A DNA stretch of 64,000 bases from Allosphingosinicella deserti (lineage in GTDB: Bacteria > Pseudomonadota > Alphaproteobacteria > Sphingomonadales > Sphingomonadaceae). Made by a program: the position numbers and the translations under genes. Each line of letters begins with the position of its first letter. Position 1 is the stretch's first letter. Under the pieces are notes generated by a model. It was not told the DNA's origin. It saw only the letters and a program-made list of their open reading frames with translations, and made no database searches. Below, one piece after another: positions 40,358-52,288 of this stretch. Location: the NCBI RefSeq assembly GCF_003012735.1, contig NZ_PXYI01000005.1, positions 434,001-498,000 of the forward strand, given 5' to 3'.

Positions 40358-42882
40358 CGCCGCGCGCCACCTACCGGATCCAGTTCCACAAGGATTTTCC
40401 GTTCTCGGCCGCCCTGCCGCTGGTCGACTATCTCGCCGACCTCGGCATCAGCCACCTTTATGCGTCGCCGATCGCCACTGCGCGGGCCGGCTCGACCCAC
40501 GGCTACGACGTCGTCGATCCGACGACGATCAATCCGGAGCTTGGCGGCGAGGCGGATTTCCGCGCGCTGGCGGCGGCGTTGCGCGCGCGCGGGCTCGGCA
40601 TCATCCTCGACATCGTGCCCAACCACATGGCCGTCGGCGGCGCCGACAATGAATGGTGGCTCGACGTGCTCGAGAAAGGTGCCCAGAGCCCCTATGCGCG
40701 CTATTTCGACATCGACTGGGCGCCGGCCGATCGCGAGCTCGAAGGCAAGGTGCTCGCGCCCTTCCTCGGCGCGCCCTATGACGAGGTGCTCGCCAGCGGG
40801 GATCTCGTGCTCGACTACGAGCCGGACAAAAGGCGTCTTTCGGTGCTCGCTTACGGCACCCACCGTTTCCCGATCCGCCGCGACGATTATCCGGCCCTGC
40901 TCGCCGAAGCCGGATCAGAGCGGCTCAACGATGCCGCCGCGGAGGAATTGAAGACACTGTATGACGGGACCCGCGACGCCGGGCGCGAGCGGCTCCATGC
41001 CCTGCTCGATCGCCAGCTTCACCGGCTCGCCTGGTGGCGGGTGGCCGGCGACGAGATCAACTGGCGCCGATTCTTCGAGATCACCGAGCTCGCCGGCCTC
41101 CGCGTCGAGGATCCGGCGGTGTTCGACGCCGTCCATGCGCTACCGCTGCGGCTCTATGGCGAAGGACTCATAGACGGAGTCCGCGTCGACCATGTCGACG
41201 GGCTCGCCGACCCGACCGATTATTGCCGCCGCCTGCGCGCCGCGCTCGACGTGGCTGCAGCCTCGCGCCTGCCCGAGGCGCCGGGCGGGCCCGCTTATCT
41301 GGTGGTCGAGAAGATCCTCGCCGAGGGTGAACGGCTGCCGCCTGAATGGGGCACCGACGGCACCAGCGGCTATGATTATATGAACGAAGCCGCGGCCCTG
41401 CTCCATGATCCCGCGGGCGAGGCGCCGCTGTCGGATTTCTGGGCGGAGCTCAGCGGCCGGCCGCGCGACTTCGCCGAGGAGGAGAAGGCCGCGCGGCTGG
41501 AAATCCTCAGCCGCAGCTTCTCGGGCCAGCTCGAGGCCGCGGTCGCCGCCTTCCACGCGCTCGCCCGATCCGACGTTTCCACCCGCGACGTCTCTGCCGG
41601 CGCGCTCCGCCGCGGACTGACCGCTCTGCTGTCGGTGTTCCCGGCCTATCGCACCTATGGCACCGGCGACGGCGCAGTGGAAACGGACGCACCGATCCGC
41701 GCGGACGCCGCTGCGCGCGCCAAAGCGGAGATCGGACCGGCCGAAGCGCCGTTGATCGACCGCGTCGTCGGCTGGCTCGCCGGCGAGGGGCCCGGCGACC
41801 TCGCCTTGCGTCGCGACGCAGTGCGGCGGTTTCAGCAGCTCTCCGCGCCGGTGTCGGCCAAGGCGGTCGAGGACACCGCTTTCTACCGCTACGGCCGATT
41901 GCTCTCGCGCACCGACGTCGGATTCGATCCGGGCCGCTTCGCCGCGACACCGGAGCATTTCGCCCGGGCGTCAGTCGAGCGCCTCGAAACCTTCCCGCAC
42001 GCTCTGCTCGCTACCGCGACCCACGACCACAAGCGCGGCGAGGACGTCCGCGCGAGGCTCGCCGTGTTGAGCGAGTTGCCCGAGCGCTGGATCGAGACGG
42101 CGCGGCGCTGGCTCGCTCGCGTGCCCGACGGGATCGACGCGGGCGACGCCTATCCGCTGTTCCAGACTCTGGTCGGTGCCTGGCCGCTGGCGGGAGGCAC
42201 GGACGATTTCGGCGCGCGGGTTGCGGCCTGGCAGACCAAGGCGCTGCGCGAGGCCAAGCTGCGGTCGTCTTGGACGCATCCGGACGAGGTCTATGAGCAG
42301 AGGTGCGAGGCCTTCGCCCGCGATCTGCTGGCGGGCGGCTTCGTTGCCGAGCTCGAGTCCTTCGTCGGCGAGATCGCGGCGGCGGGGGCGGTCAACGCGA
42401 TCACCCAGGCGGTCCTGCGCTGCACCGTTCCCGGGGTGCCCGATTGCTATCAGGGCACCGAATTCTGGGATTTCAGCCTAGTCGATCCCGACAATCGCCG
42501 GCCGGTCGGTTTCGCGGCGCGGATCGAAGCGCTGGCAGAGGGCGCGGACGATTGGCGTTCGGGCGCGGTGAAGCAGAAGGCGATCGCCGAGGCGCTGGCG
42601 CTGCGGCGGGAGAAGCCGCAGCTGTTCGCGCAAGGGCGGTTCGAGCGCATCGCAGTGACCGGGCCGCGGGCGGACCACGTCTTCGCGTTCCTGCGGACGC
42701 ACGGCGAGGATCGCTTGCTGGTGACGGTGCCGCTTCATGTCGGCGCGGCGCTGCACGGTCTCGACGCGCCTGTCTTCCCGGCGCAATATTGGGACGATAC
42801 GCAGATTGTCGTTCCCGGCGGGGAGGTGCTTGAGGCGGCGGAGCTGTTCGGGGAAAGGTCTTATGCCTTGCGCCGGGTCTAG
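40354..42882 (+). CDS. treY: Malto-oligosyltrehalose synthase
   Basis: TreY turns the reducing-end alpha-1,4 bond of malto-oligosaccharides into the alpha-1,1 bond of trehalose. The 842-residue protein has all landmarks: TYRIQFHKDFPFSAALPLVDYL at the N-terminus (key YRIQFHKDF), LYASPIATARAGSTHGYDV, IVPNHMAVGGADNEWW, VRVDHVDGLADP with the nucleophile Asp, VVEKILAEGERLP with the acid Glu, and TATHDHKRGEDVRARL near residue 555. GTG at 40354 overlaps the malQ stop by 4 nt; the frame continues upstream only through malQ in another frame. It acts with TreZ, encoded upstream of malQ. Confidence 0.96.
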   Translation: MTPRATYRIQFHKDFPFSAALPLVDYLADLGISHLYASPIATARAGSTHGYDVVDPTTINPELGGEADFRALAAALRARGLGIILDIVPNHMAVGGADNEWWLDVLEKGAQSPYARYFDIDWAPADRELEGKVLAPFLGAPYDEVLASGDLVLDYEPDKRRLSVLAYGTHRFPIRRDDYPALLAEAGSERLNDAAAEELKTLYDGTRDAGRERLHALLDRQLHRLAWWRVAGDEINWRRFFEITELAGLRVEDPAVFDAVHALPLRLYGEGLIDGVRVDHVDGLADPTDYCRRLRAALDVAAASRLPEAPGGPAYLVVEKILAEGERLPPEWGTDGTSGYDYMNEAAALLHDPAGEAPLSDFWAELSGRPRDFAEEEKAARLEILSRSFSGQLEAAVAAFHALARSDVSTRDVSAGALRRGLTALLSVFPAYRTYGTGDGAVETDAPIRADAAARAKAEIGPAEAPLIDRVVGWLAGEGPGDLALRRDAVRRFQQLSAPVSAKAVEDTAFYRYGRLLSRTDVGFDPGRFAATPEHFARASVERLETFPHALLATATHDHKRGEDVRARLAVLSELPERWIETARRWLARVPDGIDAGDAYPLFQTLVGAWPLAGGTDDFGARVAAWQTKALREAKLRSSWTHPDEVYEQRCEAFARDLLAGGFVAELESFVGEIAAAGAVNAITQAVLRCTVPGVPDCYQGTEFWDFSLVDPDNRRPVGFAARIEALAEGADDWRSGAVKQKAIAEALALRREKPQLFAQGRFERIAVTGPRADHVFAFLRTHGEDRLLVTVPLHVGAALHGLDAPVFPAQYWDDTQIVVPGGEVLEAAELFGERSYALRRV

Positions 42883-42995
42883 TTCGCGTCCCGTCCTCAG
42901 CCTCATCGAGGGGCAGGACCGTCACCTGGAGAGGACGCGTCGAAAGGATGGACAGGGACGGACGCGGACGCCATGCGCTCGTGCCGTAAGCGTAA

Positions 42996-44636
<1,641 letters not shown>

Positions 44637-44650
44637 GGGAATTCAATCAC

Positions 44651-44684
44651 GCCCCTTCCCTTCAGGGGGAGGGGCTTCTCTTTT
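44651..44684 (+). terminator. Intrinsic terminator after pgm
   Basis: GCCCCTTCCC (44651-44660) pairs with GGGGAGGGGC (44666-44675; 10 bp with one G-T pair) and is followed by TTCTCTTTT. It may separate the glgX1-pgm part from the glgP-glgX2 part of the cluster. Confidence 0.65.
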
Positions 44685-44799
44685 GGCGGGACGGTGCCGA
44701 TCGTCCTCTCCCCCTTACCGTCCGCCTACGCAGAAACGCGGCGTTGCAGGGGCGTAACGGCGGCCCTAACCTGCATCTCTTTTCCCGGGGTGGGGTAGC

Positions 44800-47304
44800 A
44801 TGGCGTATAATGATTTCGGCTCGGGCGCGCCGGGGGGCGTTGCACGGGCGATGACCGCGAGCCAGCTCGCTTTGCCGTCGCAGGACGAAGATGTCGCGGC
44901 GCTGCGGCGGCTGATCGTCAACAAGCTCGCTTATTCGGTCGGCAAGGATCCGATCGCGGCGCGCGCGCATGACTGGTTCCTGGCGACCGCGCTGGCGGTC
45001 CGGGACCGGGTGATCGAGCGGTGGATGACCTCCACCCGCGCCACCAAGGCCGAGAAGAAGAAGCGGGTCTATTATCTCAGCCTCGAATTCCTGATCGGCC
45101 GTTCGCTGGTCGACAGCCTCCACAATCTCGGTCTCACCGAGACGATGCGCACCGCCCTTGGCGAGCTCGGCGTCGATCTGGAGGCGCTTCGTGGGCTCGA
45201 GCCCGATCCGGCGCTCGGCAACGGCGGACTCGGCCGGCTCGCCGCCTGCTACATGGAATCGATGGCGAGCCTCGCCGTCCCGGCGCACGGCTACGGAATC
45301 CGTTACGAGAACGGCCTGTTCCGGCAGGTGATCAAGGACGGCGAGCAGCAGGAATTCCCCGACACCTGGCTCGAGCACCGCAATCCCTGGGAGTTCGAGC
45401 GGCCCGAAGTCGCCTATCCGATCGGTTTCGGCGGCAGCGTCGAGGCGCTTGCCGGCAATGGCGGACATGCGGCGATCTGGCGCCCGGCCGAGACGGTCGA
45501 CGCGATCGCCTTCGACACGCCGGTGGTCGGCTGGCGCGGACGCCACGTCAACACCCTGCGCCTGTGGTCGGCGCGCGCACCCGATCCGCTGCGGCTCGAT
45601 ACGTTCAACCGCGGCGACCATCTCGGCGCACTCGCGGCCCGCGGCCGTGCCGAAGCGATTACCCAGGTGCTCTACCCGTCCGACGAGAGCGAGGCGGGGC
45701 AGGAGCTGCGCCTCCGCCAGGAATATTTCTTCGCGTCCGCCTCGATCCAGGATCTGCTCCGCCGGCACCTCGAAACGGCGCCGCTGGAAACGCTGCCCGA
45801 TTGCGTCGCGATCCAGCTCAACGACACCCATCCGGCAATCGGTGTCGCCGAGATGATGCGGCTGCTGGTCGACGTCCACCAGGTCGAGTGGGAGAAGGCC
45901 TGGGCGCTGACCCAGGGCGTGTTCTCCTACACCAACCACACCTTGCTTCCGGAAGCGCTCGAGACCTGGCCGGTGCCGCTGATGGAGCGGCTGCTGCCGC
46001 GCCACATGCAGATCATCTATCTGATCAATGCGCTCCACCTCGATCGTCTCGCAGAAGGCGGCAAGACCGATCCGGCCCTGCTCGCCACCGTCTCGCTGAT
46101 CGACGAGCACGGCCCGCGCCGGGTGCGGATGGGGCCGCTGAGCTTCCTCGGCTCGCACAAGGTGAACGGGGTATCGGCGCTTCACACCGAGTTGATGAAG
46201 GAGACGGTCTTCCGCGATTTCCACGCGCTCTATCCGGATCGGATCGTCAACAAGACCAACGGAATCACCTTCCGCCGTTGGCTGCACGAAGCCAATCCCG
46301 GCCTCACGCGCCTGCTCGTCGAGGTCGCCGGCGAAAGCGTGCTCGACAAGGCGGAAGGCCTGGAGATGCTGGCGGCGCACAGCGGCGACAGCGCGCTCCA
46401 CGAACGCCTCGCCCGGGTGCGCCGCGCGAACAAGGAAGTGCTCGGCGGGATCATCGAGGAGCGCACCGGCATACGCGTCGATCCGGACGCGATGTTCGAC
46501 GTCCAGATCAAGCGCATCCACGAATATAAGCGCCAGCTGCTCAACATCCTGGAGACGGTGGCGCTGTACGCCGCGATGCGCGCCCATCCGACCAGCGACT
46601 GGACGCCGCGGGTCAAGATCTTCGCCGGCAAGGCGGCGGCGAGCTACCATCGCGCCAAGCTGATCATCAAATTGATCAATGACGTCGCCGCGGTGGTGAA
46701 CGCCGATGCGACCCTGCGCGGACGGCTGAAGGTCGCCTTCCTGCCCAATTACAATGTCAGCCTGGCCGAGCGGATCATTCCGGCCTCCGATCTTTCGGAG
46801 CAGATCTCGACCGCCGGCATGGAAGCCTCTGGCACCGGCAACATGAAGCTGGCGCTGAACGGGGCGCTGACCATCGGCACGCTCGACGGCGCCAATGTCG
46901 AGATCCTCGAGCGGGTCGGCGCCGACAATATCTTCATCTTCGGCATGACCGCCGCGGAAGTGGAGGCGCGCCGCGCCGCCGGGATCGACATGGCCGAGAC
47001 GATCGCCGCCTCGCCGATGCTCGCCCAGGCGCTGGAGGAGCTGCGCTCCGGCCGCTTCTCGCCGGGCGAGCCGGACCGCTACCGCAGTCTCGTCGACGAT
47101 CTCACCCACCGCGACTATTTTCTGGTCTCGGCCGATTTCGACGCCTACGCCTCCGCCCAGGCCGAGGTCGCGCAACGCTGGCGCGATCCCGCCGCCTGGT
47201 GGAGAAGCGCCCTGTTGAACATTGGCGGGGTCAGTTGGTTCTCCTCGGATCGGGCAGTCCGGGAATATGCGGAGGACATCTGGAACGTACCGCTAGCAAG
47301 GTAG
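44800..47304 (+). CDS. glgP: Glycogen/maltodextrin phosphorylase
   Basis: GlgP (GT35) releases glucose-1-phosphate from the non-reducing ends of glycogen. The 834-residue protein is of normal length and shows [38 protein letters not shown] (core [11 protein letters not shown]), [26 protein letters not shown], and the PLP attachment site [20 protein letters not shown] with its lysine. The ATG at 44800 follows GGGGTGGGGT. A terminator-like hairpin lies upstream, so the gene may have its own promoter in the 163-nt gap. glgB begins within or right after its end. Confidence 0.97.
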   Translation: MAYNDFGSGAPGGVARAMTASQLALPSQDEDVAALRRLIVNKLAYSVGKDPIAARAHDWFLATALAVRDRVIERWMTSTRATKAEKKKRVYYLSLEFLIGRSLVDSLHNLGLTETMRTALGELGVDLEALRGLEPDPALGNGGLGRLAACYMESMASLAVPAHGYGIRYENGLFRQVIKDGEQQEFPDTWLEHRNPWEFERPEVAYPIGFGGSVEALAGNGGHAAIWRPAETVDAIAFDTPVVGWRGRHVNTLRLWSARAPDPLRLDTFNRGDHLGALAARGRAEAITQVLYPSDESEAGQELRLRQEYFFASASIQDLLRRHLETAPLETLPDCVAIQLNDTHPAIGVAEMMRLLVDVHQVEWEKAWALTQGVFSYTNHTLLPEALETWPVPLMERLLPRHMQIIYLINALHLDRLAEGGKTDPALLATVSLIDEHGPRRVRMGPLSFLGSHKVNGVSALHTELMKETVFRDFHALYPDRIVNKTNGITFRRWLHEANPGLTRLLVEVAGESVLDKAEGLEMLAAHSGDSALHERLARVRRANKEVLGGIIEERTGIRVDPDAMFDVQIKRIHEYKRQLLNILETVALYAAMRAHPTSDWTPRVKIFAGKAAASYHRAKLIIKLINDVAAVVNADATLRGRLKVAFLPNYNVSLAERIIPASDLSEQISTAGMEASGTGNMKLALNGALTIGTLDGANVEILERVGADNIFIFGMTAAEVEARRAAGIDMAETIAASPMLAQALEELRSGRFSPGEPDRYRSLVDDLTHRDYFLVSADFDAYASAQAEVAQRWRDPAAWWRSALLNIGGVSWFSSDRAVREYAEDIWNVPLAR

Positions 47305-47342
47305 GAAAAGCGCCGGCGAGCTGGCGCGCCTCCGACGCTGAG

Positions 47343-49490
47343 GTGGCTGCGGTCGCCGCCGCGCGCCACGCCGATCCGTTCGCGATCCTGGGCCCCCACC
47401 GCCAGGAAGGCGCCACAGTGGTCCGCGCGTTCGTGCCGGGTGCCGAACGGCTGGAGCTGATCGACGTGACGGGCAAGGCCTTCGCCGAGATCGCGCGTAC
47501 CCATGACGACGGCTTCTTCGAAGGGCTGATCGAGGGGGACCTTCCGGCCTACCGGCTACGCGCGACGCGCGGCACGGAAAGCTGGGAGCAGGGCGATGCC
47601 TATCGCTTCGGTCCGGTGCTCGGCCCGCTCGACGACCATCTGATGGGCGAGGGCGCGCACCGGCGCCTGTGGGACAAATTGGGTGCCCACCCGATCACCC
47701 ACGAAGGCGCGGACGGTGTCGCCTTTGCCGTTTGGGCGCCGAATGCGCGCCGCGTCGCCGTGGTCGGGGATTTCAACCGCTGGGACGGGCGCCGCCATCC
47801 GATGCGCAAGCGTGTCGACAGCGGCGTCTGGGAGATCTTCATTCCCGAGCTCGGCGAGGGCGAGGGCTATAAATACGAGATCATCGGCCCCGGCGGGGAA
47901 TTGCTGCCGCTCAAGGCCGATCCGGTCGGCTTCGGCTCGGAACTGCGCCCGGGTACCGCGTCGGTGGTCGAGCGGATCGACACTCTGCCCGAGGTTCGCG
48001 CCGGCTATTCGGCCGCCGGCGACCTTCGCCGTCAGCCGATGTCGATCTACGAAGTCCATCTCGGATCCTGGCAGCGCCGGCCCGACGGCCGCTTCAATTC
48101 CTATGACGACATCGCCGACCGGCTGATCCCGTACGTCGCGGAAATGGGCTTCACCCATATCGAGTTGCTGCCGATCTCGGAGCATCCGCTCGACGACAGT
48201 TGGGGCTATCAGCCGATCGGTATGTTCGCCCCGAGCCGCCGCTTCGGCGAGCCGGCCGGCTTCGCGCGGCTGGTCCAGCGGGCGCACGAAGCCGGCATCG
48301 GCGTGCTGCTCGATTGGGTTCCGGCCCACTTTCCGTGCGACGTCCATGGCCTGTCGCGTTTCGACGGAACCCACCTGTACGAGCATCCCGATCCGCGGCG
48401 CGGCTTCCATCCCGACTGGGGCACTGCCATCTACGATTTCGGCCGGCGCGAGGTGGTCAATTACCTGATCGCCAATGCGCTCTATTGGCTCGAGATATTC
48501 GGCATCGACGGCCTCCGCGTCGATGCGGTCGCCTCGATGCTCTACCTCGATTATTCGCGCGAGGCCGGGCAGTGGATCCCCAATTCCGAGGGCGGACGCG
48601 AGAATCGGGAGGCGGAGAGCTTCCTGCGCGAACTGAACACGATCCTCTACGGCGCCTTTCCCGACCGCTTCACCGTCGCCGAGGAATCGACCGCCTGGCC
48701 CGGAGTCTCCGCGCCCGTCCATGGCGGCGGCCTGGGCTTCGGCTTCAAGTGGAACATGGGTTGGATGAACGACACGCTGGATTACATGGCGCGCGAGCCG
48801 GTCCATCGCCGCTTCCACCATCACCAGCTCACCTTCGGCCTGCATTATGCCTTTTCGGAGAATTTCATCCTGCCGCTCAGCCACGACGAGGTCGTGCACG
48901 GCAAAAAGTCGATCGTCGGCAGGATGCCCGGCGACCTCTGGCAGAAATTCGCCAATGCCCGGGCTTATTACGGATTCATGTGGGGCCATCCCGGCAAGAA
49001 ATTGCTGTTCATGGGCCAGGAATTCGGACAGTTGAAGGAGTGGGCCTTCGGCACCGAGCTCGACTGGCACGTGCTCGCCGACCCGCTTCATTCCGGCCTC
49101 AAGAATGCGGTTGCCGCACTGAATCGGCTGCACCGAACCGAGCCGGCGCTCCACCGCCGCGATGCCGATCCGGAAGGCTTCCGCTGGATCGTTGCCGACG
49201 ATGCCGACCAGTCCGTAATCGCTTGGCTTCGCTTCGGCGACGAAGGCGATGCGCCCGTGGCGGTGATCAGCAACATGACTCCGGTACCCCGTCCCGGCTA
49301 CCGGATCGGCCTGCCGACGGCAGGACGCTGGATCGAGATCTTCAATTCCGACGCGCACGAATATGGCGGCAGCGGGATTGGAAATCTTGGCGCGGTTGAT
49401 GCAACCGAGCAGCCGGCGCACGGTTTTCCTGCTTCGGTGGAGCTTGTCCTTCCACCGCTTTCCACCCTGTATCTGAAGCTGGGAGAGTGA
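47343..49490 (+). CDS. glgB: 1,4-alpha-glucan branching enzyme
   Basis: GlgB (GH13_9) creates alpha-1,6 branches. It has N-terminal branching domains ([35 protein letters not shown]) and the catalytic barrel with [20 protein letters not shown] (nucleophile Asp), [12 protein letters not shown] (acid Glu) and [15 protein letters not shown] (Asp). GTG 47343 gives 715 residues, but this start has no ribosome site and trims the first helix. A CTG at 47280-47282, overlapping the end of glgP and 4 nt after GGAGG, would add 21 residues; start codons at 47235 (TTG) and 47199 (GTG) would overlap glgP by 70 and 106 nt. The function is certain, the start is not. glgC follows after 54 nt. Confidence 0.95.
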   Translation: MAAVAAARHADPFAILGPHRQEGATVVRAFVPGAERLELIDVTGKAFAEIARTHDDGFFEGLIEGDLPAYRLRATRGTESWEQGDAYRFGPVLGPLDDHLMGEGAHRRLWDKLGAHPITHEGADGVAFAVWAPNARRVAVVGDFNRWDGRRHPMRKRVDSGVWEIFIPELGEGEGYKYEIIGPGGELLPLKADPVGFGSELRPGTASVVERIDTLPEVRAGYSAAGDLRRQPMSIYEVHLGSWQRRPDGRFNSYDDIADRLIPYVAEMGFTHIELLPISEHPLDDSWGYQPIGMFAPSRRFGEPAGFARLVQRAHEAGIGVLLDWVPAHFPCDVHGLSRFDGTHLYEHPDPRRGFHPDWGTAIYDFGRREVVNYLIANALYWLEIFGIDGLRVDAVASMLYLDYSREAGQWIPNSEGGRENREAESFLRELNTILYGAFPDRFTVAEESTAWPGVSAPVHGGGLGFGFKWNMGWMNDTLDYMAREPVHRRFHHHQLTFGLHYAFSENFILPLSHDEVVHGKKSIVGRMPGDLWQKFANARAYYGFMWGHPGKKLLFMGQEFGQLKEWAFGTELDWHVLADPLHSGLKNAVAALNRLHRTEPALHRRDADPEGFRWIVADDADQSVIAWLRFGDEGDAPVAVISNMTPVPRPGYRIGLPTAGRWIEIFNSDAHEYGGSGIGNLGAVDATEQPAHGFPASVELVLPPLSTLYLKLGE

Positions 49491-49544
49491 ATGAAACCAG
49501 CAAGACGGTGGTCAGTTACACATCCGTAACAAGGGAGAGGATGC

Positions 49545-50810
49545 ATGCCGCCGAAAACACAGCCCCATGGGCCCTATGCCCGGCACGCCATGGCCTATGT
49601 GCTGGCCGGCGGGCGCGGCAGCCGGCTTATGGAGCTGACAGACCGGCGCGCCAAGCCGGCCGTCTATTTCGGCGGAAAGACCAGGATCATCGACTTCGCG
49701 CTGTCGAACGCGCTCAATTCGGGGATCCGGCGGATCGCGGTGGCAACCCAGTACAAGGCGCACAGCCTGATCAGCCACCTGCAGCGCGGCTGGTCCTTCT
49801 TCCGCTCTGAACGCAACGAAAGCTTCGACATTCTGCCGGCGAGCCAGCGCGTGTCGGAAGAGCTCTGGTATCTCGGCACCGCCGATGCGGTGTACCAGAA
49901 TATCGACATCATCGCGTCCTACATGCCGCAGTACATCGTCATCCTGGCAGGCGATCACGTCTACAAGATGGATTACGAGATCATGCTCTGCGAGCATGCA
50001 GAGAGCGGCGCCGACGTCACCGTCGGCTGCATCGAGGTGCCGCGGATGGAGGCAACCGCCTTCGGCGTGATGCATGTCGACGACAACGACAAGATCATCG
50101 AATTCCACGAGAAACCCAAAGACCCGCCGGCGATGCCGGGCCATCCTGATCTCGCGCTGGCGTCGATGGGTATCTACGTGTTCGACACCAAATTGCTGTT
50201 CGAGGTTCTGCAGGAGGATGCCGAGGATCCGAATTCCAGCCGTGATTTCGGCAAGGACATCATCCCCAAGCTGGTCAAGAAGGGCACCGCCCACGCCCAT
50301 CTGTTCGGCCGATCGGCCCTGCGATCGACCCCGGATGCGCCGAGCTACTGGCGCGATGTCGGCACGCTCGACGCCTATTTCCAGGCCAATATCGACCTCA
50401 CCTCGATTACGCCCGATCTCGACCTCTACGATCATAGCTGGCCGATCTGGACGCACAGCGAGATGGTCGCGCCGGCCAAGTTCGTCCACGACATGGAAGG
50501 GCGCCGCGGCGAGGCGATCTCGTCGCTCGTTTCCGGAGACTGCATCGTGTCCGGCGCGCGCCTTTCGAACAGCCTGCTGTTCACTGGAGTCCGAGTGAAT
50601 TCGTTCACGACGATCGACCGCGCGGTGATCCTGCCGCGGGTCAATGTCGGACGGCATGCTCGGCTCAAGAACGTGATCGTCGATCGCGGAGTCACCATAC
50701 CGGAAGGCCTGGTGGTCGGCGAGGATCCGGTGCTCGACGCGCAGCGCTTCCGCCGCACCGACGCGGGCGTGTGCCTGATCACCCAGCCGATGCTCGATGC
50801 CCTGAAGTAA
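49545..50810 (+). CDS. glgC: Glucose-1-phosphate adenylyltransferase (ADP-glucose pyrophosphorylase)
   Basis: GlgC makes ADP-glucose, the committed and allosterically controlled step of bacterial glycogen synthesis. The 421-residue protein carries [25 protein letters not shown] (key GGRGSRL and RAKPA), [11 protein letters not shown], the substrate-binding [14 protein letters not shown], and IIEFHEKP, followed by the C-terminal left-handed beta-helix domain (residues 300-421). The ATG at 49545 has a strong AAGGGAGAGG site; another ATG four bases earlier is out of frame. Its stop overlaps the glgA start by 1 nt (TAATG). The likely effectors are central metabolites such as fructose-6-P and pyruvate, as in other alphaproteobacteria, but this is not visible. 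Confidence 0.97.
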   Translation: MPPKTQPHGPYARHAMAYVLAGGRGSRLMELTDRRAKPAVYFGGKTRIIDFALSNALNSGIRRIAVATQYKAHSLISHLQRGWSFFRSERNESFDILPASQRVSEELWYLGTADAVYQNIDIIASYMPQYIVILAGDHVYKMDYEIMLCEHAESGADVTVGCIEVPRMEATAFGVMHVDDNDKIIEFHEKPKDPPAMPGHPDLALASMGIYVFDTKLLFEVLQEDAEDPNSSRDFGKDIIPKLVKKGTAHAHLFGRSALRSTPDAPSYWRDVGTLDAYFQANIDLTSITPDLDLYDHSWPIWTHSEMVAPAKFVHDMEGRRGEAISSLVSGDCIVSGARLSNSLLFTGVRVNSFTTIDRAVILPRVNVGRHARLKNVIVDRGVTIPEGLVVGEDPVLDAQRFRRTDAGVCLITQPMLDALK

Positions 50811-52288
50811 TGGCGCGCCTCCAGGTCCTGTCGGTCGCGTCCGAAGTCTATCCGCTGATCAAGACCGGCGGCCTCGCCGACGTTGCCGGCGCGCTGCCGG
50901 CCGCACTCGCCGCCGAGGGCATATCGATGCGCACCCTCGTGCCCGGCTATCCGGCGGTGACCGCCGCGCTGAAGCGCGCACAGGCGGTGCACGCCTTCGA
51001 CGATCTGTTCGGCGGCCCGGCGCGGCTGCTTGCCGGCAAGGCGGCGGGGCTCGACTTGCTGGTGATCGATGCCCCGCACCTCTACGCGCGGCCGGGCAAT
51101 CCTTATCTGGAGCCGGACGGGCAGGATTGGCCGGACAATGCCTTTCGCTTCGCAGGGCTGGCGCGGGTCGCGGCGGCGCTCGGCCGCGGATTGCTGCCGA
51201 ATTATGCGCCGGGGGTGATCCATTGCCATGATTGGCAGGCGGGGCTCACGCCCGCCTACTTCGCCTTCGGCGAAGGGCCGAGCGTGCCGACCGTGATGAC
51301 GGTGCACAATCTCGCCTTCCAGGGGGCGTTCCCGGCCGATCTGCTCGGCGCTTTGGGCCTGCCGCCGCGCGCGTTCACCGTCGACGGTGTCGAATATCAC
51401 GGCCAGATCGGCTTTCTGAAGGCGGGGCTGCAGCTTGCCGACCGGATCACGACCGTGTCGCCGACCTATGCCAACGAAATCTGTTCGGACGAATTCGGCA
51501 TGGGCTTGCAGGGTCTGCTGCGCGGCCGGGCCGAGCGGTTGCAGGGGATCTTGAACGGCATCGACACCGATGTCTGGAATCCGGGCGCCGATCCGCTGAT
51601 CGCCGCGCCCTACAGTGCCGCCGATCCGGGCGCGCGCGCCGCGGACAAGGCGGCGCTGCAGGCCGAGATGGGACTGGCGGGAAGCCCGGACACATTGCTG
51701 TTCGCGGTGATCTCGCGGCTCGGCTGGCAGAAGGGCCTCGATCTGCTGCTCGATGCGCTGCCCCTGCTGATCGCCGAAGGGGCGCAGCTGGCCTTGCTCG
51801 GCTCCGGCGACGCGGCGCTGGAAGCGGGCTTCCGGGCCGCCGCCGACGCGCACCCGGGGCAGATCGCCTGCCGCATCGGCTATGACGAGGGGCTCGCCCA
51901 TCGCATCCAGGCCGGCGCCGACGCCTTGCTCGTGCCCTCGCGATTCGAGCCGTGCGGGCTGACTCAATTGTGCGCGCTGCGCTACGGCGCGGTGCCGGTG
52001 GTCGCGCGCGTCGGCGGGCTCGCCGACACGGTGATCGACGCCAGTCCGGTGGCGCTTGCCGCGGAGGCTGCCACGGGGGTCATGTTCTCGCCGGTGAACC
52101 AGACGATGTTCGAAGGCGCGCTGCGCCGCACCGCCGCGCTCTACCGGCAGCCTGAAATCTGGGCGCGGCTGCAGCGCAACGGCATGGCCACCGACGTCTC
52201 GTGGCACGGGCCGGCACAGGATTATGCGCGGCTGTACCGCAGTCTGATTCCGGCCGCCGCTCCCGCGAGGCCGCGCGGCCGGGCATGA
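50810..52288 (+). CDS. glgA: Glycogen synthase (ADP-glucose type)
   Basis: GlgA (GT5) adds glucose from ADP-glucose to growing glycogen. The 492-residue protein has the N-terminal ADP-glucose motif [44 protein letters not shown], the second Rossmann domain with [16 protein letters not shown], and the C-terminal [23 protein letters not shown] (key E-x7 motif EPCGLTQL) and GGLADTV. The start ATG overlaps the glgC stop (TAATG), and the stop overlaps the start of glgX2 (ATGA), so glgC-glgA-glgX2 are tightly coupled. Confidence 0.97.
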   Translation: MARLQVLSVASEVYPLIKTGGLADVAGALPAALAAEGISMRTLVPGYPAVTAALKRAQAVHAFDDLFGGPARLLAGKAAGLDLLVIDAPHLYARPGNPYLEPDGQDWPDNAFRFAGLARVAAALGRGLLPNYAPGVIHCHDWQAGLTPAYFAFGEGPSVPTVMTVHNLAFQGAFPADLLGALGLPPRAFTVDGVEYHGQIGFLKAGLQLADRITTVSPTYANEICSDEFGMGLQGLLRGRAERLQGILNGIDTDVWNPGADPLIAAPYSAADPGARAADKAALQAEMGLAGSPDTLLFAVISRLGWQKGLDLLLDALPLLIAEGAQLALLGSGDAALEAGFRAAADAHPGQIACRIGYDEGLAHRIQAGADALLVPSRFEPCGLTQLCALRYGAVPVVARVGGLADTVIDASPVALAAEAATGVMFSPVNQTMFEGALRRTAALYRQPEIWARLQRNGMATDVSWHGPAQDYARLYRSLIPAAAPARPRGRA

